A stretch of DNA of 37,748 nucleotides from Nocardia uniformis NBRC 13702 (GCF_001613345.1 NZ_BDCE01000122.1:1-37748); one strand, 5' to 3'; counted from the first letter of the stretch, positions 8,628 through 17,069 are shown. The notes: generated by a model from the letters alone, not told the origin. Made by a program: numbers and translations.

Positions 8628-9824
8628 CTACCCCACCAGGGCAGCGGAGGCGCGAGCGATGGCCAGTTCCTCATTGGTGGGGACGACCAGGACGGCTACC
8701 TCCGCGCCTTCGGGTGAGATGTAGCGCGCGGAACGGTTTTCGGCGGTATTGCGGTCCGGGTCCACGTCGATGCCGAAGCGGGACAGGCCCGCGAGGGCAT
8801 CGGCGCGAACACGTGCATCGTTCTCGCCAACACCGGCGGTGAAGGTGATGGCATCGACCCGGCCGAGTTCCACCAGGTAGGCGCCGATATAGCGGCGCAG
8901 TCGGTGGATGTAGACCTCGTAGGCGAGTTTCGCCGCGGCGTCACCGCTGTCGATGAGGCGGCCGAGTTCGCGGAAGTCATTGACGCCGGACAGCCCCTTG
9001 ATACCGGAGCGGCGATTGAGCAGATCGTCGACCTGTTGCACATCCATCCCTGCGGCGCGAATGAGGTGGAAGATGATGCCCGGGTCGAGATCTCCGGAAC
9101 GAGTGCCCATGACCAGGCCCTCCAGCGGGGTGAGGCCCATGGTGGTATCCACCGCACGGCCGCCGCGAATGGCCGACGCCGACGCGCCATTGCCCAGGTG
9201 CAGGACGATCTGATTGATTTCCGAGCGGTCCCTGCCGAGCACCTCGGCCACTCGCCCGGATACGTAGTCGTGCGAGGTGCCGTGGAAGCCGTACTTGCGG
9301 ATACCGTGCGCGGCAGCGGTTTCCGCGTCGATGGCGTAGGTCTTGGCGGCATCGGGTAGGTGGTGGAAGAAGGCGGTATCGAAGACCGCCACCTGCGGTA
9401 CCTCCGGCAGCAGCGCCCGGGCGCTCTCGATGCCGGTCACATTGGCCGGATTGTGCAGGGGCGCGAGGGTGGACAGATCCGCGATCGCCCGCACCACGTC
9501 ATCGGTAATGAGGGTGGGCTCGTAGAAAACCTCGCCGCCGTGTACCACCCGATGTCCGACCGCACCCAGATCCGCGGCGGCGAGATCGTGGCCGCTCTTG
9601 GCGAACAGGTCGAATACCAGGCGCAATCCCTCGCCGTGATCGGCGATGGGGCCGTCGTGCTCGAAAGTCTTTCCGTCGCTCTTGTGCTCGATGGTGGGCG
9701 AGCCGTCGCCGACCGGCTCGCCGATGCGCTGCACCACACCGGAGGCGACCACGTCACCGTTATCCGGTTCCAGCAGTTGGTATTTGATCGACGAGGACCC
9801 GGAGTTGATCACCAGCACCTGCAC
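8628..9824 (-). CDS. ackA: Acetate kinase
   Basis: A 398-residue acetate kinase, ATP + acetate = ADP + acetyl phosphate, working with Pta for acetate overflow or assimilation in the cytoplasm. The ASKHA-family motifs are all present: N-terminal NSGSSSIKYQL (7-17), HRVVHGGEVF, FDTAFFHHLP, YGFHGTSHDYVS, LHLGNGASASAI, DTTMGLTPLEGLVMGTRSGDLDP and the late FTAGVGENDARVR. Its length is normal for the family (about 385-400). The start is GTG 9824, two bases after the pta stop, and the end of pta supplies an AGGAGG Shine-Dalgarno, so pta and ackA are cotranscribed with pta first. It converges on pknG, as in M. tuberculosis. Confidence 0.97.
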   Translation of the reverse strand: MQVLVINSGSSSIKYQLLEPDNGDVVASGVVQRIGEPVGDGSPTIEHKSDGKTFEHDGPIADHGEGLRLVFDLFAKSGHDLAAADLGAVGHRVVHGGEVFYEPTLITDDVVRAIADLSTLAPLHNPANVTGIESARALLPEVPQVAVFDTAFFHHLPDAAKTYAIDAETAAAHGIRKYGFHGTSHDYVSGRVAEVLGRDRSEINQIVLHLGNGASASAIRGGRAVDTTMGLTPLEGLVMGTRSGDLDPGIIFHLIRAAGMDVQQVDDLLNRRSGIKGLSGVNDFRELGRLIDSGDAAAKLAYEVYIHRLRRYIGAYLVELGRVDAITFTAGVGENDARVRADALAGLSRFGIDVDPDRNTAENRSARYISPEGAEVAVLVVPTNEELAIARASAALVG

Positions 9825-9826
9825 GA

Positions 9827-11905
9827 CTACGCCTCCTGCTGGGCTTGGATGGCGGTAATGGCCACGGTATTCACAATGTCGGCGACCAGCGCACCGCGCG
9901 AGAGATCATTGACCGGCTTGCGCAGCCCCTGCAGCACCGGACCGATGGCCACCGCACCCGCACTGCGCTGCACCGCCTTGTAGGTGTTGTTGCCGGTATT
10001 GAGGTCCGGGAAGATGAAGACCGTCGCCTTACCCGCCACCTTGGAATTCGGCAGCTTGGTGATCGCCACATCCGGTTCTATGGCGGCGTCGTACTGAATC
10101 GGGCCCTCCACCAACAGTTGTGGCGCACGCTCGTGCACCAGCTTGGTGGCGGCGCGCACCTTGTCCACATCCGCGCCCGAACCGGATTCGCCGGTCGAGT
10201 ACGACAGCATGGCGACCCGCGGCTCGATACCGAACTGCGCGGCGGTCCGCGCCGAGGAGACGGCGATATCCGCCAGCTGATCGGACGTCGGATCCGGCAC
10301 CACCGCGCAGTCGCCATATGCGAGAACGCGATCCGACAGGCACATGAGGAACACGCTGGACACCGTGGAAACGCCCGGCTCGGTCTTGATGATTTCGAAG
10401 GAGGGGCGAATGGTGTGCGCGGTGGTGTGCGCCGCACCGGACACCATGCCGTCGGCCACCCCCATCTGCACCATCATGGTGCCGAAATACGAGATATCGG
10501 CCATGAATTCGCGCGCCCGGTCCACCGTCATGCCCTTGTGCGCGCGCAGTCGCGCGTACTCCTCGGCGAATTCGTCGCGCAGCGGACAGGTGAGCGGGTC
10601 GAGGACCTCGGCGGCCTCGATATCCACGCCGAGTTCGGCGGCCCGGCCGCGTACGGCGGACTCGTCGCCCAGAATGGTGAGGTCGGCGATCTTGCGCTGC
10701 AGGACCCGACCGGCCGCGCGCAGAATGCGGTCGTCGTCGCCCTCTGGCAGCACAATGCGTTTGCGATCCGCGCGGGCCCGCTCGATCAGCTGGTACTCGA
10801 ACATCTGCGGGGTGACCACATCCGGGAAGCGAATCTCGATCTGCTTCAGCAGTTCCGGCGCGTCGACCCGCTCTTCCATGAGCGCCAGCGCGGTATCCAC
10901 CTTGCGAATACTGGACAGCGATATCCGGCCGCGGGTGCCCACCACCGCCTTGGCGGTCTCGAAGGTGCCCAACTGCGTCGTCAGAATCGGCAGCTTCGGT
11001 TTCAGACCCTCGATCAACCGCGCGACGGACGGTTCCGGCAGCATGCCGCCATTCATGATGATGCCCGCCAGCGACGGAAAGCCGAACGCCTCGTGGGCAT
11101 TCACCAGGGCCAGCAGTACGTCGGCGCGGTCGCCGGGCGTAATGACGGCCATACCGTCGGCCAGCCGCTCCAGAATATGTTCGGTGGTCATACTGCCGAC
11201 GATTACCTCGAGGGCCTCGCGCTGCATGAGTTCCGGGTCGCCACTGTAGATTTCGCCATCGATCGCCTGGCACAGCTCTTCCACCGTGGGTGCGGTGAGC
11301 AGCGGCACCTCCGGCAGCGCCCAGGACGGCACCGCGCACATCTTGCGCAGCATGGCCGCATCGGCCTCCAACTGCTCCGGATCACAGCGATTGGCGATGA
11401 CCGCGACCAGTTTGGCGTGTTCGTTGACCAGTTCGCCGCGACACAGCTCCACCAGCTGGCCGAGTTCGGCAGACGTGCGACCCGCACCGCGCACCACCAG
11501 CAGCACCGGCGCACCCAGGTTCACCGCGATACGGGCATTGAAGCGCAGTTCGCTGGGGCTGGCGACATCGGTGTAGTCGCTGCCGAGAATGAGCACGGCA
11601 TCGCAGTGCTTGGCCATCTCGTGGTACCGCATGACGATCTCGCTGATCGCGCCGTCGGGATCGGCGTGCACCTGCTCGTAGGTGACGCCGATGGACGAGT
11701 CGTAGTCGTCATCGGCGGTGGAATGCTCGAGCAGTAGCTCGAGGATGTAGTCGCGCTCGGTGGCGGATCGGGTTATCGGCCGGAACACGCCCACCCGCGG
11801 GGTGGTGGCGGCCAGCATCTGCAGCACGCCGAGTGCGATGGTCGACTTACCGGTATCGCCCTCGGGGGACGCGATGTACACGGCGGATGGTGCGGAAGCG
11901 GCCAT
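9827..11905 (-). CDS. pta: Phosphate acetyltransferase (long, DRTGG-type)
   Basis: A 692-residue enzyme converting acetyl-CoA + Pi to acetyl phosphate + CoA. The ATG at 11905 (MAASAPSAVYIASPEGDTGK) was chosen because the P-loop domain begins at once, as in homologues; the frame stays open upstream to 12007 without homology. Domains in order: an N-terminal P-loop dethiobiotin-synthetase-like domain with GDTGKST (about 14-20), a DRTGG domain (about 220-330), and the catalytic PTA_PTB domain (about 365-690) with 'RIVLPEGDDDRIL', 'MVSGAAHTTAHTIRPSFEII', 'SYSTGESGSGADVDKV' and 'VFIFPDLNTGNNTYKAVQRSAGA'. The N-terminal domains are the regulatory part found in the long class II enzymes. It is first gene of the pta-ackA pair. 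Confidence 0.96.
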   Translation of the reverse strand: MAASAPSAVYIASPEGDTGKSTIALGVLQMLAATTPRVGVFRPITRSATERDYILELLLEHSTADDDYDSSIGVTYEQVHADPDGAISEIVMRYHEMAKHCDAVLILGSDYTDVASPSELRFNARIAVNLGAPVLLVVRGAGRTSAELGQLVELCRGELVNEHAKLVAVIANRCDPEQLEADAAMLRKMCAVPSWALPEVPLLTAPTVEELCQAIDGEIYSGDPELMQREALEVIVGSMTTEHILERLADGMAVITPGDRADVLLALVNAHEAFGFPSLAGIIMNGGMLPEPSVARLIEGLKPKLPILTTQLGTFETAKAVVGTRGRISLSSIRKVDTALALMEERVDAPELLKQIEIRFPDVVTPQMFEYQLIERARADRKRIVLPEGDDDRILRAAGRVLQRKIADLTILGDESAVRGRAAELGVDIEAAEVLDPLTCPLRDEFAEEYARLRAHKGMTVDRAREFMADISYFGTMMVQMGVADGMVSGAAHTTAHTIRPSFEIIKTEPGVSTVSSVFLMCLSDRVLAYGDCAVVPDPTSDQLADIAVSSARTAAQFGIEPRVAMLSYSTGESGSGADVDKVRAATKLVHERAPQLLVEGPIQYDAAIEPDVAITKLPNSKVAGKATVFIFPDLNTGNNTYKAVQRSAGAVAIGPVLQGLRKPVNDLSRGALVADIVNTVAITAIQAQQEA

Positions 11906-12011
11906 GATCGAGAGCTTAGTGAGCCGACCCATCGGTATGGGTAGCGGAGCGCGGCAACTATTCGCGAAATCACTGTCCGCATCGGGTGTGGCCACCCCGC
12001 GTTTCACGGTA

Positions 12012-12039
12012 TTGGTTGCCTAGCCGTTGCCGATAGGCT
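12012..12039 (+). promoter_or_regulatory. Candidate leaderless promoter for the BacA-like gene
   Basis: TTGGTT (12012-12017) and TAGGCT (12034-12039) are separated by 16 bp, and the -10 element ends 6 nt before the ATG at 12046. That spacing would place the transcript start at or next to the A of the ATG, a common arrangement in mycolata. There is no Shine-Dalgarno upstream of the gene, which agrees with this. The assignment is from consensus reading only. Confidence 0.4.
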
Positions 12040-12045
12040 CCGCGC

Positions 12046-13947
12046 ATGATCGGTGCTTCCGGTCTCGACTGGGGACACGAGACACTCACAAGCCTCTTCT
12101 GGATCGCGAAGGCCTTCGCCATTGCCGCCGTCGTATTCCTCATCGGGGTGGCGGCAATCGTCAGATTCACGGAGTGGGGTCGGATGTTCTGGCGGATCAG
12201 CGGCGGGTATTTCACCGGTCGGCAGAGCTGGCCCGCCTGGGGGCTGTTCGCGGTGGTGCTGTTACTGGCCGTGTACAGCGTGCGGATGACGGTGCTGGTC
12301 ACCTACTTCTACAACGATCTGTACACCTCGCTGCAGCTCGGTGTGCAGGCCCTGATCGATGGCAATCCGAGCACCGGCACCGAAGCGGCCCGCGACCTGT
12401 TCTGGCGGGCCCTGCTGGTGTTCGGTGTACTGAGCACCCTCATCGTCGTCATGGGCATGTTCATGTTCTGGTTGCAGAACGCCTTCCAGATCCACTGGTG
12501 GCAGTGGCTGAACACGCGCTACCTCGACGACTGGATGGCCGGAAAGGCCTACTACCGCACCCGATTCGTCGACGGCAGTCTCGACAATGCCGATCAGCGC
12601 ATCCAGCAGGATGTGCTGGATTTCGTGAACGGTTCCTATGCGCTGGCGTTCGGCGGCAATGTCGGCCCGTACTCGATCAGCGGTAACGGGGTGATCGGCA
12701 GCGGACTGACACTGGTGTCCTTCACCCCGATTCTCTGGGGGCTATCCGGCGAGCTGGACGTATTCGGTGTGACCATCCCCCGCGTGCTGGTATTCGCGGC
12801 CTTCGCATGGGTGGCGTTCGCCACCCTCGTCGCGTTCTGGATCGCCCACCCGTTGGTCAAACTCAACTTCTGGTTCCAAAGACGTACGGCCGATTACCGT
12901 TTCGCGCTGGTGCGGCTGCGGGAGAACGCCGAGAACGTCGCCTTCTACCACGGCGAGCGCGAGGAACGCGGTGAGCTGAACACCCGGTTCGGCGCGCTGA
13001 TCGCCAATATGTGGGCACGGGTGTACCGGTTGCTGAAGTTCTACGGATGGAACCTGACCACCGGGCAGATCGCCGGGGTGTTCACCATCCTGCTGCTCGG
13101 GCCCCGCGTCTTCGCGGGCACCAGCACGCTCGGCGATCTACAGCAGGCCGCCAGCGCGTTCACGCAGGTGCAGGGCGCGCTCTCGATGCCGCAGACCTCA
13201 TACGACGCGTTCACCTACTACCGCGCCACCCTGGTCCGCCTCGACGGGCTGCGGGAGGCCGACCAGCGCGCCCGGCAGCTGCCGAAGATCGAGACCGAGG
13301 AGATCGCGGCGGGACTCGAACTGGAGGCGGTGCGGGTGCGCAAACCCGACGGCACCCTGCTGATCGACGATCTGACGCTGCGACTCGTACCCGGCGACGC
13401 CCTCGTGGTGAAGGGCGGTTCCGGAGTCGGCAAAACCACCCTGCTGCGCAGTATCGGCGAGCTGTGGCCGTATACCGAAGGGCGCGTTGCCCGTCCGCTC
13501 GGCAATGATGTGCTGTTCCTATCCCAGCGGCCGTACCTTCCGCTCGGCGATCTGCGCACTGCCATCACCTACCCGGCCGCCTCCGATGTGGTGGACGACG
13601 CGGCACTGCGGGCGACACTGCTCGAGGTCAATCTCGGACACCTGACCGAGCGGCTCGATGAGGACGACAATTGGTCGGCGACCCTCTCACCGGGTGAACA
13701 GCAACGCGTCGCCTTCGCGCGAATCCTGTTGCTACAGCCGAAATTGGTCTTTCTCGACGAGGCCACCTCGGCGGTCGACGAGGGGCTCGAGTACACCCTC
13801 TACCACCTGGTGCGCACCCGGGCGCCGAATACCGTGCTGGTCAGCGTCGCGCATCGCAGCACGGTGGATCGGCATCACACCCAACGGCTGGAGCTCGCGG
13901 GCGGGGGCGTGTGGACGCTCACGCCCCTCGAACCCGCGAAGGTTTGA
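12046..13947 (+). CDS. BacA/SbmA-type ABC transporter, fused permease and ATPase
   Basis: A 633-residue half-transporter of the ABC_membrane_2/SbmA-BacA family. The membrane part (about 1-410) contains 'GRMFWRISGGYFTGRQSWPAWGL', 'TYFYNDLYTSLQ' and 'NAFQIHWWQWLNTRYLDDWMAGKAYYR', which are hallmarks of this family, and about six hydrophobic segments. The nucleotide-binding domain has Walker A GGSGVGKTT (457-465), the signature LSPGEQQRV (from 547), Walker B LVFLDEA (from 567), a D-loop and an H-loop (VSVAHRS). The nearest known relative by type is M. tuberculosis Rv1819c, which imports cobalamin and other hydrophilic molecules including bleomycin and peptides. That substrate range is an inference here. 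The gene stands alone between pta and fgd, pointing away from pta and convergent with fgd. Confidence 0.9.
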   Translation: MIGASGLDWGHETLTSLFWIAKAFAIAAVVFLIGVAAIVRFTEWGRMFWRISGGYFTGRQSWPAWGLFAVVLLLAVYSVRMTVLVTYFYNDLYTSLQLGVQALIDGNPSTGTEAARDLFWRALLVFGVLSTLIVVMGMFMFWLQNAFQIHWWQWLNTRYLDDWMAGKAYYRTRFVDGSLDNADQRIQQDVLDFVNGSYALAFGGNVGPYSISGNGVIGSGLTLVSFTPILWGLSGELDVFGVTIPRVLVFAAFAWVAFATLVAFWIAHPLVKLNFWFQRRTADYRFALVRLRENAENVAFYHGEREERGELNTRFGALIANMWARVYRLLKFYGWNLTTGQIAGVFTILLLGPRVFAGTSTLGDLQQAASAFTQVQGALSMPQTSYDAFTYYRATLVRLDGLREADQRARQLPKIETEEIAAGLELEAVRVRKPDGTLLIDDLTLRLVPGDALVVKGGSGVGKTTLLRSIGELWPYTEGRVARPLGNDVLFLSQRPYLPLGDLRTAITYPAASDVVDDAALRATLLEVNLGHLTERLDEDDNWSATLSPGEQQRVAFARILLLQPKLVFLDEATSAVDEGLEYTLYHLVRTRAPNTVLVSVAHRSTVDRHHTQRLELAGGGVWTLTPLEPAKV

Positions 13948-13997
13948 GCCCGCTCACGCCGGTCGCGACACACCCCCGCCAGCAGCGCAGCGCGCCC

Positions 13998-14092
13998 GTC
14001 ATTCCGGCGGGCTTCGACAACGCACCTGTCGTCCCGGCATGCCTCGGCAACGCACCCGTCATCCCGGCATGCCTCGGCAACGCACCCGTCAT
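13998..14092. repeat. 30-bp tandem repeat, three copies plus remnant
   Basis: Three contiguous 30-bp units at 13998-14027, 14028-14057 and 14058-14087, plus a 5-bp start of a fourth (14088-14092). Units 2 and 3 differ at one base; unit 1 is more diverged. Each begins GTCATCCCGGCATGC (unit 1: GTCATTCCGGCGGGC) and ends in CAACGCACC. The 15-base head is the same as the arm of the large inverted repeat at 16385-16415, read on the other strand. The array lies between the stops of the BacA-like gene and fgd, two converging genes. Confidence 0.9.
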
Positions 14093-14107
14093 GGGGGATC
14101 CGGTCGG

Positions 14108-15115
14108 TCAGAGGGCGCGCAGTCGCGGTGCCAGGTCGCGCTCGAACAGTTCCAGGAAGCGCTTCTGGTCATGGCCCGGGGCGTGGAAGACCAGGTGGTT
14201 CAGGCCCGCATCGGTGTACTGCTTGATCTGCTCGACGGCCTGATCCGGATCGCTGGCCACAATCCAGCGCTTGGCGATCTGCTCGATCGGCAGCGCGTCA
14301 GCGGCGGCTTCCATTTCGATCGGATCGGAGATGCTGTGCTTCTGCTCCGGGGTCAGCGAGAGCGGGGCCCAGAAGCGGGTGTTCTCCAGCGCCAGTTCGG
14401 GATCGGTGTCGTAGGAAATCTTGATCTCGATCATGCGGTCGATATCTTCGGCGGTGCGGCCGACCTTGGCCGCGCCCTCGGCGACGGCGGGCATGAGCTT
14501 GTCGGTGTAGAGCTCCATCCCCTTGCCCGACGTGCAGATGAAACCGTCACCGGCGCGGCCCGCGTAGCGCGCCACCAGGGGGCCGCCCGCGGCAATGTAG
14601 ATGGGGACGCCGCCCTTGGGCACGTCGTAGATGGAGGCCCCGGCCGCCTGGTAGTACTCGCCGTTGAAATCGACGCGGTCACCGGTCCACAGTGCGCGCA
14701 TCAGATCCACGGCTTCGCGCAGCCGCGCGAAACGCTCCTTGAATTCCGGCCATTCACCCTTGTACCCGGTGGCGAACTCATTGAGCGCCTCACCGGTGCC
14801 GACACCGAGCATGACGCGCTCGGGGTAGAGACAGCCCATGGTGGCGAAGGCCTGCGCGATGACCGCCGGGTTGTAGCGGAAGGTCGGGGTCAGTACCGAG
14901 GTGCCGAGCATGATGCGCTCGGTGCGCTCACCCACCGCGGCCAGCCAGGCCAGCGAGAACGGGGCGTGGCCGCCCTTGTGCCGCCACGGCTGGAAGTGGT
15001 CGCTCACGGTGGCGCTGTCCATGCCGTGCTGTTCTGCCAGCACCGCGATCTCCACCAGTTCCCGCGGTCCGAACTGCTCCGCCGACGCCTTGTATCCGAG
15101 CTTGAGGTCTGTCAC
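14108..15115 (-). CDS. fgd: F420-dependent glucose-6-phosphate dehydrogenase
   Basis: A 335-residue luciferase-like (LLM) TIM-barrel enzyme oxidising glucose-6-phosphate with coenzyme F420 to give F420H2. The GTG at 15115 (product MTDLKLGYKASAEQF) was chosen: AGGAG lies about 8 nt upstream and the length matches M. tuberculosis FGD1 (336). With this start the catalytic and F420-binding residues fall on the same numbers as in FGD1: D39, H40, W44 (SDHFQPW) and E109 (GTGEALN). Further family blocks are 'GTSVLTPTFRYNPAVIAQAFATMGCLYP' and 'WIVASDPDQAVEQIKQYTDAGLNHLVFHAPGHDQ'. It supplies reducing power to F420-dependent enzymes such as the Ddn-like protein at 28651. The frame is open upstream to 15259 but that extension has no homology. 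Confidence 0.96.
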   Translation of the reverse strand: MTDLKLGYKASAEQFGPRELVEIAVLAEQHGMDSATVSDHFQPWRHKGGHAPFSLAWLAAVGERTERIMLGTSVLTPTFRYNPAVIAQAFATMGCLYPERVMLGVGTGEALNEFATGYKGEWPEFKERFARLREAVDLMRALWTGDRVDFNGEYYQAAGASIYDVPKGGVPIYIAAGGPLVARYAGRAGDGFICTSGKGMELYTDKLMPAVAEGAAKVGRTAEDIDRMIEIKISYDTDPELALENTRFWAPLSLTPEQKHSISDPIEMEAAADALPIEQIAKRWIVASDPDQAVEQIKQYTDAGLNHLVFHAPGHDQKRFLELFERDLAPRLRAL

Positions 15116-15408
15116 CTGCGCCACTCCTGTCGCTGTATTGCGCTGTGTGTGCGGGTCCCCTGCCTCCCGCGGGGCGTTCGGGGACGCTGGGTGTGGCGTC
15201 ACGAACGTCCTATTCGCACCATAGGTCAGCGGTGGGCGGTGCTGTGGCGAGGGTCGCATCCACAGGGACGAACCCGGGTTGGCGCTCAGGCATTCCCGGA
15301 GGTCAGGCAGTCATGTGCGGGATCGGCGGAGCTGTGCGGGCGATACCGCCGAGCTTCGGGAGCACCGCCTACGCGCGAGTACGGTCCCAGTAGCGGACAA
15401 TTGGCTAC

Positions 15409-16212
15409 GTGACCACCATCGACGAGCCGATCCTGTCCTACTTAACCGATATGGATGGCGTGCTGGTGCACGAGAACCACCTCGTGCCGGGGGCTGACAA
15501 GTTCCTCGCCGAACTGCGCACCAATGAGATTCCCTTCCTGGTGCTCACCAACAACTCCATCTACACCGCGCGTGATCTACAGGCGCGGCTGCGGCATTCC
15601 GGACTCGACATTCCGGTGGAGTCGATCTGGACTTCGGCGCTGGCTACCGCCACCTTCCTCAACGAACAACGACCCAACGGCACCGCCTATGTGGTGGGCG
15701 AATCCGGACTCACCACCGCGCTGCACGAGATCGGGTACGTACTCACCGACTCCGACCCCGATTACGTGGTGCTCGGTGAGACCCGCACGTACTCGTTCGA
15801 GGCCATCACCACCGCCATTCGACTGGTGCTGGCGGGAGCCCGCTTCATAGCCACCAATCCGGACGCCACCGGACCGTCCCGCGAGGGCATCCTGCCCGCC
15901 ACCGGATCGGTCGCCGCACTCATTACCCGCGCTACGGGTAAGGAGCCGTACTACGTCGGAAAGCCCAACCCGCTGATGATGCGGTCGGCGCTGCGGCGGA
16001 TCGGTGCGCATTCGCAGTCGACAGTCATGATCGGCGACCGGATGGACACCGATGTCATCTCCGGGCTCGAGGCCGGAATGCGCACCATCCTGGTCACCAC
16101 CGGCATCTCCGGGAGCAAGACGGCCGAGGGTTTCCCTTTCCGGCCCACCCTGATCCTCGATTCCGTCGCGGATCTGGTCGGGAACACTCGGGACCCGTTC
16201 GCCCTGCTCTGA
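15409..16212 (+). CDS. HAD-IIA (NagD-like) phosphatase
   Basis: A 267-residue HAD-superfamily hydrolase of subfamily IIA. Motif I is D14-M-D16-G-V (TDMDGVLV), with D14 as nucleophile and D16 as acid/base; motif II is LTNNS (46-50); the conserved lysine is in YVGKPNP; motif IV is IGDRMDTDVISG. The cap domain between motifs II and III is of the NagD/p-nitrophenyl phosphatase type. It probably dephosphorylates a small phosphorylated metabolite (sugar phosphate, phosphoglycolate or nucleotide), which cannot be fixed from sequence. The start is GTG 15409, with no Shine-Dalgarno; GACAAT at 15396-15401 is 7 nt before it, so it may be leaderless. It is divergent from fgd across 293 bp, in which I see no gene. 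Confidence 0.92.
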   Translation: MTTIDEPILSYLTDMDGVLVHENHLVPGADKFLAELRTNEIPFLVLTNNSIYTARDLQARLRHSGLDIPVESIWTSALATATFLNEQRPNGTAYVVGESGLTTALHEIGYVLTDSDPDYVVLGETRTYSFEAITTAIRLVLAGARFIATNPDATGPSREGILPATGSVAALITRATGKEPYYVGKPNPLMMRSALRRIGAHSQSTVMIGDRMDTDVISGLEAGMRTILVTTGISGSKTAEGFPFRPTLILDSVADLVGNTRDPFALL

Positions 16213-16258
16213 GCCCACCCCTGGCCGCCCACACCCACCCCCTCGCCACACCCACGCC

Positions 16259-16323
16259 TTCGTCGCCCACTCCTTCATTGGCCACGCCTCGCCTTCGTCG
16301 CCCACTCCTTCGTCGCCCACTCC
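16259..16323. repeat. 15-bp direct repeats (TTCGTCGCCCACTCC)
   Basis: Three exact copies at 16259-16273, 16294-16308 and 16309-16323; the last two are contiguous. A degenerate copy (TTCATTGGCCACGCC) lies between the first and second. They stop one base before the large inverted repeat. Confidence 0.85.
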
Positions 16324-16324
16324 T

Positions 16325-16415
16325 CGTCATTCCGGCGTGCTTTTGGCCGGAATCCACCGAGACCGGTTGCGGTACTGACGGTGTGGATCCCGGCCAAAAG
16401 CATGCCGGGATGACG
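16325..16415. repeat. REP-like inverted repeat with 31-bp arms
   Basis: The left arm (16325-16355) and the right arm (16385-16415) are reverse complements with only three mismatches over 31 bp; the loop is 29 nt. Each arm reads outward as CGTCATYCCGGCRTGC followed by TTTTGGCCGG. It could form a long stem-loop in RNA from either converging gene and may serve as a transcript end, but neither side has a classic U-tract after a stem. The shape (short, intergenic, palindromic, GTCAT ends) resembles dispersed REP/MITE-like elements. Confidence 0.9.
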
Positions 16416-16540
16416 GGCGCTACTCGACGACGAGATACCAGCCGACGACCAGGCGCTACTCGACGAAGAGATACCAGCCGACGACCAGGCGCTATCCGTT
16501 GACGAGACACCAGCCGACGACCAGGCGATATCCGTTGACG
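16416..16540. repeat. 36-bp tandem repeat, three copies plus partial
   Basis: Units at 16416-16451, 16452-16487 and 16488-16523 are contiguous and share GGCGCTA at the start and ACCAGCCGACGACCA at the end; a truncated fourth copy covers 16524-16540. Units 1 and 2 differ by one base, while unit 3 has a diverged middle (GTTGACGAGAC). The period of 36 is a multiple of three, but no coding frame with a start and homology covers it. There are no spacers, so this is not a CRISPR array. Confidence 0.9.
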
Positions 16541-16582
16541 GGGGCGCTATCCGAAGACGGGGCGCGACTCGGTCACGGTGCC

Positions 16583-17023
16583 CTACTCGATCGCATCGAG
16601 AGCAGCCGACAATGTTGTCAGCGCGTCCGCGATCTCGGCCATTCGCTCACGCCCCAGCTCGGCGGTCAATCGCGCCGCCATCTTCGTATGCTGCGGATCG
16701 ATGCGGCGCACCGCGTCGTGACCTGCCTCGGTTATGGCGACGAGTTTGGCGCGACGATGCGCCGGATTCGGCCGGTACTCGGCAAGTCCCTTCTCCACCA
16801 GTAGATCAGCGATGCGCTGCACGCTCTGCCGGGTAATGCCCATCGCGCGTGCGATCCCGGCCACGGGCAGCGGTTCGTGCAGCACCGCACCGAGCACCTG
16901 CCACCAGGCCGCGGTAATACCGGCCGGGCGGGCCAATTCCTCTGCGATGGCGAGGAATTGGCCATTGAGCTTGAACGAGGTTATGGCCGCTGTGCTGAAG
17001 AGCTCCTGCTCACTGCGACTCAT
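16583..17023 (-). CDS. MarR-family transcriptional regulator
   Basis: A 146-residue winged-helix regulator. The ATG at 17023 (MSRSEQELFSTAAITSFKL) was chosen because a strong GGGAGGTGAG Shine-Dalgarno precedes it; the frame is open further upstream but inside the DJ-1 gene. The recognition helix region is 'GIARAMGITRQSVQRIADLLVEKGLAEYRPNPAHRRAKLVAITEAG', the canonical MarR HTH and wing. The protein acts as a dimer. It starts 46 bp after the stop of the DJ-1/PfpI gene on the same strand and is probably cotranscribed. Two palindromes over the promoter of that operon (17710-17747) are the natural candidates for its operator, giving autoregulation. No Cys-based redox switch is apparent: I see no cysteine in the chosen protein, so a ligand-sensing mode is more likely. 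Confidence 0.92.
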   Translation of the reverse strand: MSRSEQELFSTAAITSFKLNGQFLAIAEELARPAGITAAWWQVLGAVLHEPLPVAGIARAMGITRQSVQRIADLLVEKGLAEYRPNPAHRRAKLVAITEAGHDAVRRIDPQHTKMAARLTAELGRERMAEIADALTTLSAALDAIE

Positions 17024-17069
17024 CTCACCTCCCGCGCACCGAATCCGCTGACCACCGCGCATTTTTCGG

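Larger units (their letters stand above)
16213..16582. other. Repeat-filled convergent junction, HAD gene/marR
   Basis: A 370-bp gap between two converging stop codons. It contains no credible gene and is largely made of repeats: three 15-bp copies of TTCGTCGCCCACTCC (16259-16273, 16294-16308, 16309-16323), then a 31-bp-arm inverted repeat (16325-16415), then directly abutting it a 36-bp tandem array (16416-16540). The three repeat types follow each other with almost no unique bases between them. Confidence 0.85.

Noticed and set aside
9845..11737. 630-codon plus-strand open frame
   Set aside because: It lies entirely antisense to pta, which has full domain support; the translated sequence has no recognisable motif.
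15145..15393. 82-codon plus-strand ORF in the fgd/HAD divergent gap
   Set aside because: It has no ribosome site and no family resemblance, and covers the promoter region needed by both genes.
16416..16540. CRISPR array
   Set aside because: The 36-bp units are directly contiguous without unique spacers, and there are no cas genes nearby.
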